A stretch of 64,000 bases of DNA, from positions 556,150 through 620,149 of the forward strand of contig JAPWJW010000004.1 of NCBI GenBank assembly GCA_028283825.1. The letters run 5' to 3'. Made by a program: the position numbers and the translations under genes. This document shows positions 56,328-64,000 of the stretch, piece after piece; the first letter of the stretch is position 1, and the number at the start of each line of letters is the position of its first letter. The notes under the pieces are model-generated. The model did no database searches, was not told the DNA's origin, and was given only the letters and a program-made list of their open reading frames with translations. The DNA is from Azospirillaceae bacterium. GTDB taxonomy: Bacteria; Pseudomonadota; Alphaproteobacteria; Azospirillales; Azospirillaceae.

Positions 56328-58356
56328 CCACCTGGCCCGTCGCGCCTACATCTACGTCCGTCAATCCAGTGCCGACCAGCTCCTGCACAACCATGAGAGC
56401 CGACGGCGCCAATACGGACTGGCGGATCGTGCCCGCCAACTCGGTTGGACGGATGTGGTGGTGATTGACGATGACCTCGGGCGATCAGGTGGTGGCATCG
56501 CGCGTCCCGGGTTCGAGCGGCTGCTGGGGGCGATCTGCGAAGGGCGGGTCGGCATTGTCCTGGCGATCGAAGCGTCGCGGCTCGCCCGCAACGGCCGGGA
56601 CTGGCACACGCTGTTGGAGTTCTGCGGCCTCGTTGACTGCCTGCTGGCGGACGAGGACGGGGTCTACGACGCGCGGCTTCCGAACGACCGTCTCGTCTTG
56701 GGCATGAAGGGCACCATGAGCGAGATGGAGCTTTCCATCCTGCGCCAGCGATCGCTGGAAGCTCTGCGGCAGAAGGCCCGCCGGGGCGAGCTGTTTTTGA
56801 CCGTGGCGGTCGGCTACGTCAAAACCCGCCATGACCGGATCGCCCTGAATCCGGACCAACGGGTGCGCGAGGCGCTCGCCTTGGTGTTTCGCAAGTTCGC
56901 CGAGTTCCAGAGTATCCGGCAGGTCCACCTCTGGCTTCGTCAGGAGCAGATCAGGCTACCGGCTGTCGAACAGACCGCCGACGGCCCCCGCATCGCGTGG
57001 AAGCTGCCTGTCTACAACACCATCCACCATCTGCTGACCAATCCCGTCTATGGCGGCGCCTACGTGTTTGGTCGGACCGGCAGCCGGGTCAGCGTGCGGG
57101 ATGGGCGCAAACATGTCGTGCGCGGCTTCCGTCGCGCCCAGTCGGAATGGGAGGTGTTGATCCCCGAGCATCACGAGGGCTACATCTCGTGGGCGGAGTT
57201 CGGAAGGAACCAGGCACTGATCGCCGATAACGCCAACGGCAAAGGGCTTATGGCCCGCGGTTCGGTGCGCCGCGGTGACGCGCTGTTGGCTGGGCTGCTG
57301 CGCTGCGGGCACTGTGGTCGACGACTGCACGTCTCCTACAGCGGCACGGGCGGCTATTGTGTGCGTTACAACTGCCGTGGCGCACACATCAATCATGGAA
57401 GCGAACGCTGCATCTCGTTTGGCGGCTTGCGGGTCGATGGTGCCGTTGCGACAGAGGTCCTCAGGTTTCTGGCCCCATTGGGCATCGAGGCGGCCTTGCA
57501 GGCGATCGAAGCCCGCGAGGCCGAGGGGTCCGAGGCGCGCCGACAGACGGAACTCGCTTTGACCCAGGCCCGCTATGAGGCCGAGTTGGCACGCCGCCAG
57601 TATGATGCGGTTGATCCCGGCAACCGTCTCGTGGCGGCCGAGCTTGAGCGTCGGTGGAATGACCGGCTGGTAGAGGTCCACCGGCTGGAGGAACGCATAG
57701 GGGCGTTTGACGCCAACCCACGGGCCAGTTTCAAGGCCCAGGACCGTGCCCGCCTGATGGCGCTGGGCGCCGACATCCATACGCTCTGGCATCATGCTGG
57801 CGCGACGGCGGAGACGCGCAAGCGTATCCTGCGCACGGTCATCATCGAGATTGTCGCGAGGGTCGCCGCCGACACGATCCACCTCACCATTCACTGGCAG
57901 GGAGGCGATCACACCAGTCTGACCGTGCCGAAGAACCAAACCGGCAAACACCGTTGGCGAACCGACGCCGACACCGGTGACCTCATTCGGACCCTGGCAC
58001 GGCAGCAGCCGGACGGGGGTATCGCCGCGATCCTGAACCGGGCCGGTAAACGTACCGGCAAGGGTAATAGTTGGACCGAAGCGCGGGTGCGCAGCTTCCG
58101 CAGCGCCCATGGCATAGCCGTCTACAGGGAGGGCGAGATCGCTGAACGAGGGGAACTGACCTTGGAGGAAGCGGCCACACGCCTACAGGTCAGCAAGATG
58201 ACGGTGTTGCGTCTGATCGCCGGTGGTGCCATCCAGGCAAACCAGGCGTGTAAGGGAGCGCCTTGGGCGATTCCTGAAGCCCAGCTATCCGGGCTCAATC
58301 CGGCTTACCGTCCGGTAACAAAAAATCCGGATCAGAAGACCTTTGATTTCCAATAA
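56308..58356 (+). CDS. Large serine recombinase
   Basis: This 682-residue protein has a resolvase domain at residues about 8-155 (AYIYVRQSSADQ holds the nucleophile Ser; LAIEASRLARNGRDW the conserved Arg region). A recombinase domain follows to about 310, then a zinc ribbon (CGHCGRRL, YNCRGAHINHGSERC). A coiled-coil stretch comes next (ALTQARYEAELARRQYDAV to VHRLEERIGAF). The C-terminal LTLEEAATRLQVSKMTVLRLIAGG is an excisionase-like helix-turn-helix. It integrates and excises the element by site-specific recombination. The ORF is intact. The extra C-terminal DNA-binding domain may help target choice. Confidence 0.88.
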   Translation: MNKITPDHLARRAYIYVRQSSADQLLHNHESRRRQYGLADRARQLGWTDVVVIDDDLGRSGGGIARPGFERLLGAICEGRVGIVLAIEASRLARNGRDWHTLLEFCGLVDCLLADEDGVYDARLPNDRLVLGMKGTMSEMELSILRQRSLEALRQKARRGELFLTVAVGYVKTRHDRIALNPDQRVREALALVFRKFAEFQSIRQVHLWLRQEQIRLPAVEQTADGPRIAWKLPVYNTIHHLLTNPVYGGAYVFGRTGSRVSVRDGRKHVVRGFRRAQSEWEVLIPEHHEGYISWAEFGRNQALIADNANGKGLMARGSVRRGDALLAGLLRCGHCGRRLHVSYSGTGGYCVRYNCRGAHINHGSERCISFGGLRVDGAVATEVLRFLAPLGIEAALQAIEAREAEGSEARRQTELALTQARYEAELARRQYDAVDPGNRLVAAELERRWNDRLVEVHRLEERIGAFDANPRASFKAQDRARLMALGADIHTLWHHAGATAETRKRILRTVIIEIVARVAADTIHLTIHWQGGDHTSLTVPKNQTGKHRWRTDADTGDLIRTLARQQPDGGIAAILNRAGKRTGKGNSWTEARVRSFRSAHGIAVYREGEIAERGELTLEEAATRLQVSKMTVLRLIAGGAIQANQACKGAPWAIPEAQLSGLNPAYRPVTKNPDQKTFDFQ

Positions 58357-58392
58357 CGTAGCGAGGTGGGCATCATGACGCGAGAGCGGGCT

Positions 58393-58717
58393 GGCCCAAG
58401 AGGTGGAGGACTTCGTGCCGGTCGATGAAGTCCAGTTGGGCCAGGGCCAGGATACGGTCCCTGTCGAGGGAAGGCTGGAAGGCGAAGTCGAAGCCCGCCA
58501 GCGTCTTGACGGTGAGGAGGCGGCCCATCTGGAGGGCTGCCTTGACACGGCGTGCTTCCCGGAGCGCCAGTTCCTCGCCGAGCAGGGCGTCGATGGCCTC
58601 CAGGGTGGAGAGGGTGCCGCGCTCAGCCTGGCGCAGGACGTGGTCCAGCGTTTCCAGGGCGCGCGGCATCTTCAGGCCCACCAGGTGGCGCCGGATGCTG
58701 TCGAGGGTGGCGGTCAT
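58393..58717 (-). pseudogene. istB: istB, N-terminal part
   Basis: Begins with the ATG at 58717, overlapping the istA stop by 4 bp: MTATLDSIRRHLVGLKMPRA, then LREARRVKAALQMGRLLTVK and FIDRHEVLHLLG, where the P-loop should follow. It then runs into the inserted element (stop at 58373). The continuation is at 55326-55847. Confidence 0.82.
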
Positions 58718-60012
58718 GGCGCGACCTCGCGCTGGATGTCGCCTTGGGCGAGCTGGCGGCCAACGGCGTCGTAGATGGCCAGGTCGCGCGGCGTAACGAT
58801 CTCGCCGGGCCGCCGTGGCGGCGGCGCCTGGGGGGCGCATTGCCGGGGTGTCGTGCTGTTGACAGGCGGCGGCAGGACACGATGCCCGGCGATCAGGTGC
58901 CGGTGTCCACGTCCCTCCAGCACAGGATGGACGGCGATCCGGCGGCCATCCTCCAGGATGTGTACCTGGTCGGCGGTGAGTTGCACTTCGACGGCGCGGC
59001 GCCGGGTGCTATCGGGCACGGAATAGAGGTTGCCGCCAACGGATACCATACCGTCCTTGGTGATGCGGCGTTCCAGGGACAGGACGGTGGCATAGGGCAT
59101 CGGGGGGATGGGCTTGAGGTGGGGCCGCTCCTCGGCGAAGTGCTCGATGACGATGCGCTGGGTGGTGGCGTGGCGGCGGATGTTGGCGACCTGGTCCAGC
59201 CATTGGCGCAGTTGGCCGTTCAGGTCGTCGAGGTTGCGGAAGGTGCGACCCAGGAAGAAGTCCTGGCGGATGTAGCGGAAGGGCCGCTCGACCTTGCCCT
59301 TGGTTTTGGGGCGGTAAGGTTTACAGGCCTTGGGCAGGAAGCCGTAATGGGCAGCCAGCTCCAGCAGGCGGGCGTTGTAGGCGATGCCGCCATCGGCGCC
59401 GTCATCGCCCGCCGCCTCGCCCAGCACGGCGGTCTTCATGCGGTCGTAGAGGATGCGGGCGGGCACGCCGCCCAGGGCCTGGAAGACGGCGATATGGCAC
59501 CTCAGCACGGTGGCCAGGTCCTGGCGCGCGACGAAGCGTGCCCACAGCATGCGGCTGTGGCCCAGCACCAGGGAGAACAGCCACACCACCCGTTCCACGC
59601 CGGGCTCATCGGTGAAGCTGGCCTTGAAGTGGGCGAAGTCCACCTGGGCCTGATGCCCCGGCGGCGTCTCGAACCGCTGCTCATAGCCCTTGGCCGCCGC
59701 CGGTCGCACGGTGCGCAGGAAGTCCTTCACTGCCGTGTAGCCGCCGGAATAGCCCAGGGCCTGGATCTCCCGCAGCAGACGGCGGGCGCTCAGCCCGGGC
59801 ACCGCGATCACCCGCTGGCGCAGGTAGGCCTCATAGGGCCCGACCACCGTGGGCTTGGACGGCCGGGGCGTATAGCGGGGCGGCTCCAGCCCCTGGGCGA
59901 TGTAGCGACGGACAGTCTTGCGGTCCAGGCCGGTCTGCCGGGCAATGGCGGAGACGGTCAGCCCTTCACGGGCAAGTTCCAGGATCATGACGAGTTCCCC
60001 AAGTGTGACCAC
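58714..60012 (-). CDS. istA: IS21-family transposase IstA
   Basis: This 432-residue transposase has an N-terminal helix-turn-helix (LTVSAIARQTGLDRKTVRRY). Its DDE core has Asp in HQAQVDFAHFKA, Asp in ILYDRMKTAVL and Glu in KGKVERPFRYIRQDF. A DNA-binding beta-barrel (VSVGGNLYSVPDSTR) follows. It needs IstB for target capture, and since istB is split here the copy is probably inactive unless the inserted element excises precisely or IstB is supplied elsewhere. Confidence 0.88.
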   Translation of the reverse strand: MVTLGELVMILELAREGLTVSAIARQTGLDRKTVRRYIAQGLEPPRYTPRPSKPTVVGPYEAYLRQRVIAVPGLSARRLLREIQALGYSGGYTAVKDFLRTVRPAAAKGYEQRFETPPGHQAQVDFAHFKASFTDEPGVERVVWLFSLVLGHSRMLWARFVARQDLATVLRCHIAVFQALGGVPARILYDRMKTAVLGEAAGDDGADGGIAYNARLLELAAHYGFLPKACKPYRPKTKGKVERPFRYIRQDFFLGRTFRNLDDLNGQLRQWLDQVANIRRHATTQRIVIEHFAEERPHLKPIPPMPYATVLSLERRITKDGMVSVGGNLYSVPDSTRRRAVEVQLTADQVHILEDGRRIAVHPVLEGRGHRHLIAGHRVLPPPVNSTTPRQCAPQAPPPRRPGEIVTPRDLAIYDAVGRQLAQGDIQREVAP

Positions 60013-60060
60013 CAGTCCCCTCCCTCGCTCCTGCGAGGACAGTCTGGGTGACCAGCGGCC

Positions 60061-60096
60061 GCGAGGTCCCGGGGGGCATGCCCCCCGGGACCTCGC
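60061..60096. repeat. Perfect 36-bp palindrome upstream of istA
   Basis: GCGAGGTCCCGGGGGGCA followed by its exact complement. It lies between the IS21 terminal repeats and the istA start at 60012. It could form a very stable RNA hairpin that stops outside transcription or hides the istA ribosome site. Confidence 0.8.
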
Positions 60097-60236
60097 CGGT
60101 CAACGAAACTGGGGAAAATTCAGGCGCCACTTCTGGGGAGTATTCATTCGCCACTGACACCAGCCAGGTACAACCGGGTCGCCATGCTGTGGTCGTGCTG
60201 GACGGCGCTGAATGGCACGAGACCGGCGGCGACTTA

Positions 60237-61287
60237 GAGCATTTTGAAATAAGGCTGAATCGGTAAGGGGGATTCCCATTTATTTGGGCCTCTGATTCAC
60301 TGCGTCTGTCTTGAGATGGAGGCAGTGGCGATGGGTCGTCCGTATTCAATGGATCTTCGTGAACGGGTAGTGGCCGCAGTTCAGGGGGGCCTGTCGCGGC
60401 GTCAGGCGGCGGCTCGGTTCGGTGTGAGCGACAGCGCGGCGATCAGGTGGATGAAGCGCCTGAACGAGACGGGTGACGTCGCCCCTGGTCAGATGGGCGG
60501 TCACAAGCCCAAGAAGATATCCGGTGACCATCACACCTGGCTTGTTGCGCGCTGCCAGGAGCGGCCCTTCACCCTGGCCGTCCTGATCGCGGAACTGGGG
60601 GAACGCGGCCTGAAGGTCGACTACCGTTCGGTCTGGGAGTTCGTCCGTGGCCAGGGGCTGACTTATAAAAAAAGACGCTGGTCGCCAGCGAGCAGGACCG
60701 CCCCGACGTTGCCCACCGACGAGCGCAATGGGTGAAGCACCGGGCGTCGGTCGATCCGTCCCGCCTGGTGTTCATCGACGAAACCTGGACCAAAACCAAC
60801 ATGGCGCCACTCCGAGGATGGGGGCCGCGCAGTGAGCGCCTTGTCGGCAAGGCGCCCTTTGGCCATTGGAACACCATGACCTTCCTGGCCGCCCTGCGCC
60901 ATGACCGCATCGAGGCTCCTTGGCTCTTGAACAAGCCCGTCAACGGCCAGCGCTTCCAGGTCTATGTCGAGGAGGTTCTCGCTCCGACCTTGAGCAAGGG
61001 CGATGTCGTCATCATGGACAACCTTCCCTCCCACAAGGCCAAGCCCGTTCGCAAGGCCATCCGCGACGCCGGCGCTAAGTTAATCTTCTTACCAAAATAC
61101 TCCCCGGACATGAACCCCATCGAGAAGTTCTTCTCCAAGCTCAAGCATTCTTTGCGTGAGGCCCAGCCACGATCTATCGAGGCCCTCTGCAAGAGCATCG
61201 TAAAGACCATGGATACTGTTACGCCAGCGGAATGCTCAAACTACTTCAAAAGTTGCGGGTATGGACCAACCTAAAATCATAATGCTC
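60237..61287 (+). mobile_element. IS630-family insertion sequence
   Basis: About 1,051 bp flanked by TA on each side (60235-60236 and 61288-61289). Ends are imperfect inverted repeats: TTAGAGCATTTTGAAATAAG at the left and TTAGAGCATTATGATTTTAG on the other strand at the right, each counted from the TA. It contains a two-frame transposase. It is inserted in an older IS630 relic. Confidence 0.85.
60331..61274 (+). CDS. IS630-family transposase, two overlapping frames joined by frameshifting
   Basis: Frame A (to 60735) gives the helix-turn-helix part: YSMDLRERVVAAVQGGLSRR, AAARFGVSDSAAIRWMKR. Frame B continues with the catalytic domain: Asp in LVFIDETWTKTN, Asp in VVIMDNLPSHKA and Glu in YSPDMNPIEKFFSKLKH, ending at 61274. 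The two join by a -1 slip at a run of seven A (60667-60673), as usual for this family. Reading KKTLVASEQDRPDVAHRRAQ after the slip makes a continuous protein of about 315 residues. ATG 60316 is an alternative start. Confidence 0.82.
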
Positions 61288-61483
61288 TAATCCTTCCGCC
61301 AAACCTCTCACTGTTCCATTTGTCGCCCTTTGACTGGAACTAAATCCGGCTGAAAATGTCTGGCAGTACCTTCGCTCAAACTTCCTCTCCAACCGTGTCT
61401 TCAACGACCACGCCGACATCGTCGATGCCTGCTTCAACGCATGGGTCGCTCTCACCGCCATTCCCGGCAAAATCACCAAATGA

Positions 61484-61965
61484 GACTGGGCAAGGGTCAA
61501 TGTTTAGGGCTGGTGGTATTGCGCTCCGCCTCGGGATACGATTTCCGGACGCATATTCTCGAATAAGCGATGAATCATCCAATGGTTTCGAATTGGATGA
61601 ATTATACATTCTAAAGTTTTTAATTAAATAGTGATTGTAATGGAGATAATCGCAAAATGAGATCGACGATTTGGCATTTCTGATGAAGTATAAATGTTGA
61701 ATGCGGTCCGGTCTAATTTCTTGGCCTGTGATCGCCGGGTTCGCCCGCTACCTGTCGATCCCGGCGGACCGTTTTGCCGCGCTGTTTTCCGATTGCGGGC
61801 TGGCGGCGCAGGCACTATGCTGCCCAAACAAAGATTATCTTAAATTTGAGGTTAAAACCGCGTTAATGGCCCTGGAATTTCCAGATCATGGCGGGGTTGG
61901 CTATTTAAAATAAGATAAACGCAAACAATTGGCGCTGGTTAATAAAGAAGGGAAGTTTGGGGATT
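61484..61965. other. 482-bp gap between the IS relic and the DUF6212-like gene
   Basis: The first part is AT-rich; a GC-rich patch lies at about 61700-61820. No convincing gene was found, and short open frames on either strand lack ribosome sites or family resemblance. The promoter for the gene at 61966 is expected in the AT-rich stretch before it. Confidence 0.4.
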
Positions 61966-63474
61966 ATGGCGGAGCCCTCAATCCAAAAGAACGGTACTCT
62001 CTTGTCTTCCAAGAAGGCCGTTGCTGGACTTGATCCTTCAAGTGTCAAGATTATCATCCCCGCGTCGGACCGTCGGTTTGTAGCCGATTCCCTGCTGGCG
62101 TCCGGAGTGACGCTGGTGTGGGCTGGTGTCGAGGGCAAAAATTTGCGCTTCTCCGTCAGCGGAGCCGAACAAGGCCTTGAGCCCAAGGTTGTGCCCACGG
62201 ATATCGTCGCGGCCGTGTCGTTCAGCGATGAGGGCGCGGCCATCGTTGTCGCCGCCGCCGCAGAATGGCAGGCGCGCGGCTGGCCGGCGTTGCGGACGCA
62301 TAGGGTTGCCGCGCCGCCGGGCGGCGAGGCGGCCGCCTTCGCCCGTCACGTCCAGGAGATTCTCTTCGCCCGCTATCGCGACATGGCCACCATGGCCACC
62401 CGCCTGATGCGCGAACTGGCTGAGGTGCGTGCGCTGCACGAAGGGATGCAGGAAAATTTCCTGGCGGTGGAAGAGTATCTGTCTCGGCAGAATCCGCCGC
62501 GCCTGTCGCTGCTGCACAGCAGCGCGCCCAGCGGGTATGTCACCCAGCTGTCGGCCGAATCGCCCACCGTCCGCCAGCGCCTTCCCCTGCCGTCACGGTC
62601 CGTCATCGCCATCGATGTGCACCTGGACAGCGTGCCGGGCGGGGACGGCACCTTGACCGTCGCCCTGTTCGACCAGCCTGAGGGCAATCTGCTTGAACAA
62701 TGGTCGGTCGCCGGCAGCGATCTGGAACCAGGCTGGCTGACATTCAGCCTGCCACGCGCCTTGAGCGGCATGCGGACGGATTTGGACCTGGTCTGCACCT
62801 GGCAGGGGGATGAATACGGTCCCGCCCTTTCCCTTGGCATGTTGTGCCCCTTGCCCGACCTGTGCGCGTCCGGACCCAAGGATGAGGAGCTGCGTCCGCT
62901 CAGCCTCCAGATCTGGGGTGGTCTGATGGGCGTCGGCAGCATTCCCGACCTGGGGCCGGTCCGGCTCTTGTCGGAGCAATCGCGTGACGGCCTGGTCCGG
63001 TATGTGCCGCGCCGCACCTTGCTGGCGGCCCAGTCCCTGTGGGTCATCCCCGACAGCATAGACTTCACCATCGTGGGCGCGGTGGACGGCGAACTGCGCG
63101 TCCATCCGCTGGAAGGCATGCTGGTGGGGGCGGTGCTGCAGAAGGCGTGCCCCGCCGGCGCCGTGCGCATCGGCGTCACCGTCCTGACTGACAATCCGAT
63201 GGCGTCGATCGTGGATTACGCCGTCTACGTGGGCGCGTCGTCCGCCCAGGCCGACCTGGCGTTCAAGGGAACGGCGCCGTCGCGTGGGCTTTCCGGCTTC
63301 TCGGGCTGGGTGCGGGTGCCGCCGGCGGTGCCGGCCACCCTGCACGTGGAACTGTTGCCCAACGCGGAGGAGCAGCACATTTTCATTGCCACCCGCCTCA
63401 CCAACGGCAGCAGCTCGTCGTATGGCTGGGCCAATGTGAAATCCATCGAAGTCACCCGTACGGCACGGGGATGA
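61966..63474 (+). CDS. DUF6212-like protein of unknown function
   Basis: This 502-residue protein is probably of the DUF6212 type, found beside glycosyltransferases in alphaproteobacterial surface-glycan loci; this assignment is from overall resemblance. Visible parts are a helical stretch at residues about 115-165 (FARYRDMATMATRLMRELAE, then MQENFLAVEEYL) and a long beta-rich C-terminal region (RSVIAIDVHLDSVPGG, WLTFSLPRALSGMR, GWANVKSIEV) resembling carbohydrate-binding sandwiches. No signal peptide. The ATG at 61966 has AAGAAGGG upstream. Normal high GC. The next gene starts 1 bp after its stop. Confidence 0.55.
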   Translation: MAEPSIQKNGTLLSSKKAVAGLDPSSVKIIIPASDRRFVADSLLASGVTLVWAGVEGKNLRFSVSGAEQGLEPKVVPTDIVAAVSFSDEGAAIVVAAAAEWQARGWPALRTHRVAAPPGGEAAAFARHVQEILFARYRDMATMATRLMRELAEVRALHEGMQENFLAVEEYLSRQNPPRLSLLHSSAPSGYVTQLSAESPTVRQRLPLPSRSVIAIDVHLDSVPGGDGTLTVALFDQPEGNLLEQWSVAGSDLEPGWLTFSLPRALSGMRTDLDLVCTWQGDEYGPALSLGMLCPLPDLCASGPKDEELRPLSLQIWGGLMGVGSIPDLGPVRLLSEQSRDGLVRYVPRRTLLAAQSLWVIPDSIDFTIVGAVDGELRVHPLEGMLVGAVLQKACPAGAVRIGVTVLTDNPMASIVDYAVYVGASSAQADLAFKGTAPSRGLSGFSGWVRVPPAVPATLHVELLPNAEEQHIFIATRLTNGSSSSYGWANVKSIEVTRTARG

Positions 63475-63475
63475 A

Positions 63476-64000
63476 ATGATGGATCAGAGGATCACAGAGA
63501 TGCCCATGCCCGTCTCAGGGTGGAGGGCCGACGCCAATCCGGGCGTGATCCCGGAGGTCGTCATCGTCATTCCGGTCTTCAAGCACAATGGCCTGCTGTC
63601 CGAGGCGGTGGACTGCGCCTTGAAGCAGGATGCCAGGGTCAAGATCGTTATCGTCAACGACGGCTGCCCCTTCCCGGAGACGGATCTGGTCTGTGCCGCC
63701 TTCGCGACCGCCTATCCGGATGACATCACCTATCTGCGCCGTCCCAACGGCGGCCTTAGCGCTGCCCGCAACACCGGCATCGATTACGCCTTGGCCACCT
63801 GGCCGAACGCCGAGGCCGTTTACCTGCTGGATGCCGATAACCGCCTGGGCCCCAAGGCGTTGTCCAGCGCCCTGCAGTCCCTGCGCGCGTCGCCCGAGAT
63901 CGGTTGGGTCTATCCGGACATCAGCATGTTCGGCCTGCCCTGGTATGGCAGCTTCTCGGGCGACTACTCCCTGCTGCTGCATACCGGCAACAACATCAGC
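63476..64000 (+). CDS. Family 2 glycosyltransferase (runs off the window)
   Basis: The 175 or so residues visible show a GT-A fold: VVIVIPVFKHNGLLSEAVDCALKQ at the start, KIVIVNDGCPFPETD for the nucleotide, RRPNGGLSAARNTGIDYAL, and the metal-binding DADN in VYLLDADNRLGP. It would transfer a sugar from a nucleotide donor to a surface glycan or protein. It starts at an ATG at 63476 (or 63479), 1 bp after the DUF6212-like gene's stop, so the two are one operon. Confidence 0.85.
   Translation, partial: MMDQRITEMPMPVSGWRADANPGVIPEVVIVIPVFKHNGLLSEAVDCALKQDARVKIVIVNDGCPFPETDLVCAAFATAYPDDITYLRRPNGGLSAARNTGIDYALATWPNAEAVYLLDADNRLGPKALSSALQSLRASPEIGWVYPDISMFGLPWYGSFSGDYSLLLHTGNNIS

Larger units (their letters stand above)
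55848..58392 (+). mobile_element. Serine-recombinase element inserted in istB
   Basis: About 2.5 kb carrying a large serine recombinase and two small ORFs splits istB between the Gly-Pro and Thr-Gly of its P-loop. The ten bases GCGAGGTGGG occur both in istB next to the left junction (55822-55831) and near the right end (58361-58370), so the exact crossover may be a few bases off. Removing the segment restores a normal IS21 length. Confidence 0.7.
55241..60159 (-). mobile_element. IS21-family element interrupted by a serine-recombinase element
   Basis: Both ends carry IS21-type repeats around TTTTCCCCAGAAGTGGCG (left about 55273-55292) and CCCCAGAAGTGGCG (right, complement about 60126-60139). 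Termini are taken as TGTGAAACTG (55241) and TGTCAGTGG (complement of 60151-60159). Removing 55848-58392 leaves about 2.37 kb, the normal IS21 length, with istA followed by istB. No target duplication was evident. Confidence 0.75.
60160..61483 (+). pseudogene. Older IS630-family transposase relic split by a newer IS630
   Basis: The left piece (60160-60236) encodes RHAVVVLDGAEWHETGGDL, the second-Asp region of an IS630 transposase. The right piece (61288-61483) encodes LNPAENVWQYLRSNFLSN with the catalytic Glu, and FNDHADIVDACFNAWVAL to the stop. Joining GACT-TA and ATCCTTCCG across the newer element restores GGDLILPPNLSL. There is at least one further frameshift near 61338. The N-terminal half is missing, cut off at the IS21 end. 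Confidence 0.75.

Noticed and set aside
61701..61913. A 70-residue gene in the gap before the DUF6212-like gene
   Set aside because: No ribosome site or family resemblance; composition is mixed and the frame is short enough to occur by chance.

Overview
The window is 64 kb of high-GC DNA with typical alphaproteobacterial gene content: an aerobic cobalamin cluster with CobG and CobN, CbtAB cobalt uptake behind a cobalamin riboswitch, and a TPR/GT41 O-GlcNAc-transferase-like protein. I would place it near Azospirillaceae or other Rhodospirillales. That is an inference from gene content, not from a marker gene. No rRNA, tRNA or CRISPR array was seen.

Layout. 1-5340 is a copper-handling block on the minus strand: a CopD-cytochrome c fusion, CopC, a TonB-dependent receptor and a His/Met-rich DUF2946 protein. 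5470-9830 holds a LysR regulator divergent from an aldo/keto reductase, an NRAMP-like metal transporter and a ROK fructokinase. 10080-18050 is the most unusual locus: a giant Ser/Thr-rich protein made almost wholly of about 226 tandem octapeptides, followed after 4 nt by a GT41 (SPINDLY/OGT-like) glycosyltransferase and then a small host-attachment-family protein. 18350-35065 is mixed metabolism: secreted chorismate mutase, NudK, an orphan antitoxin carrying a MITE inserted in frame, hydrolases, catalase with a divergent LysR, FolB, a PLP lyase, a cobalamin riboswitch with cbtB-cbtA, and transporters. 35465-50243 is a compact cobalamin cluster (cobB, cobA, cbiD, cobM, cobE, cobL, cobK, cobJ, cobI, cobH, cobG, cobN, cobW) with many 4-bp or 14-bp overlaps.

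50720-64000 looks like an accessory, surface-polysaccharide-type region. It has two strikingly AT-rich genes, about 8 kb of nested insertion sequences (IS5, an IS5 relic, truncated IS256, a solo IS630 end, an IS21 element split inside its istB P-loop by a serine-recombinase element, and an IS630 copy inside an older IS630 relic), then a DUF6212-like protein and a family 2 glycosyltransferase that runs off the window.

How the genes fit together: the cob cluster, CbtAB and the riboswitch form a cobalt/B12 unit. CopC, CopD, DUF2946 and the receptor form a copper unit. The octapeptide protein and its neighbour glycosyltransferase look like a dedicated substrate/enzyme pair. Five genes (copD fusion, octapeptide protein, cbtB, cobM, cobL) carry what look like single frameshifts in GC-rich runs. 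These could be sequence errors or real lesions and should be settled before the genes are called broken.
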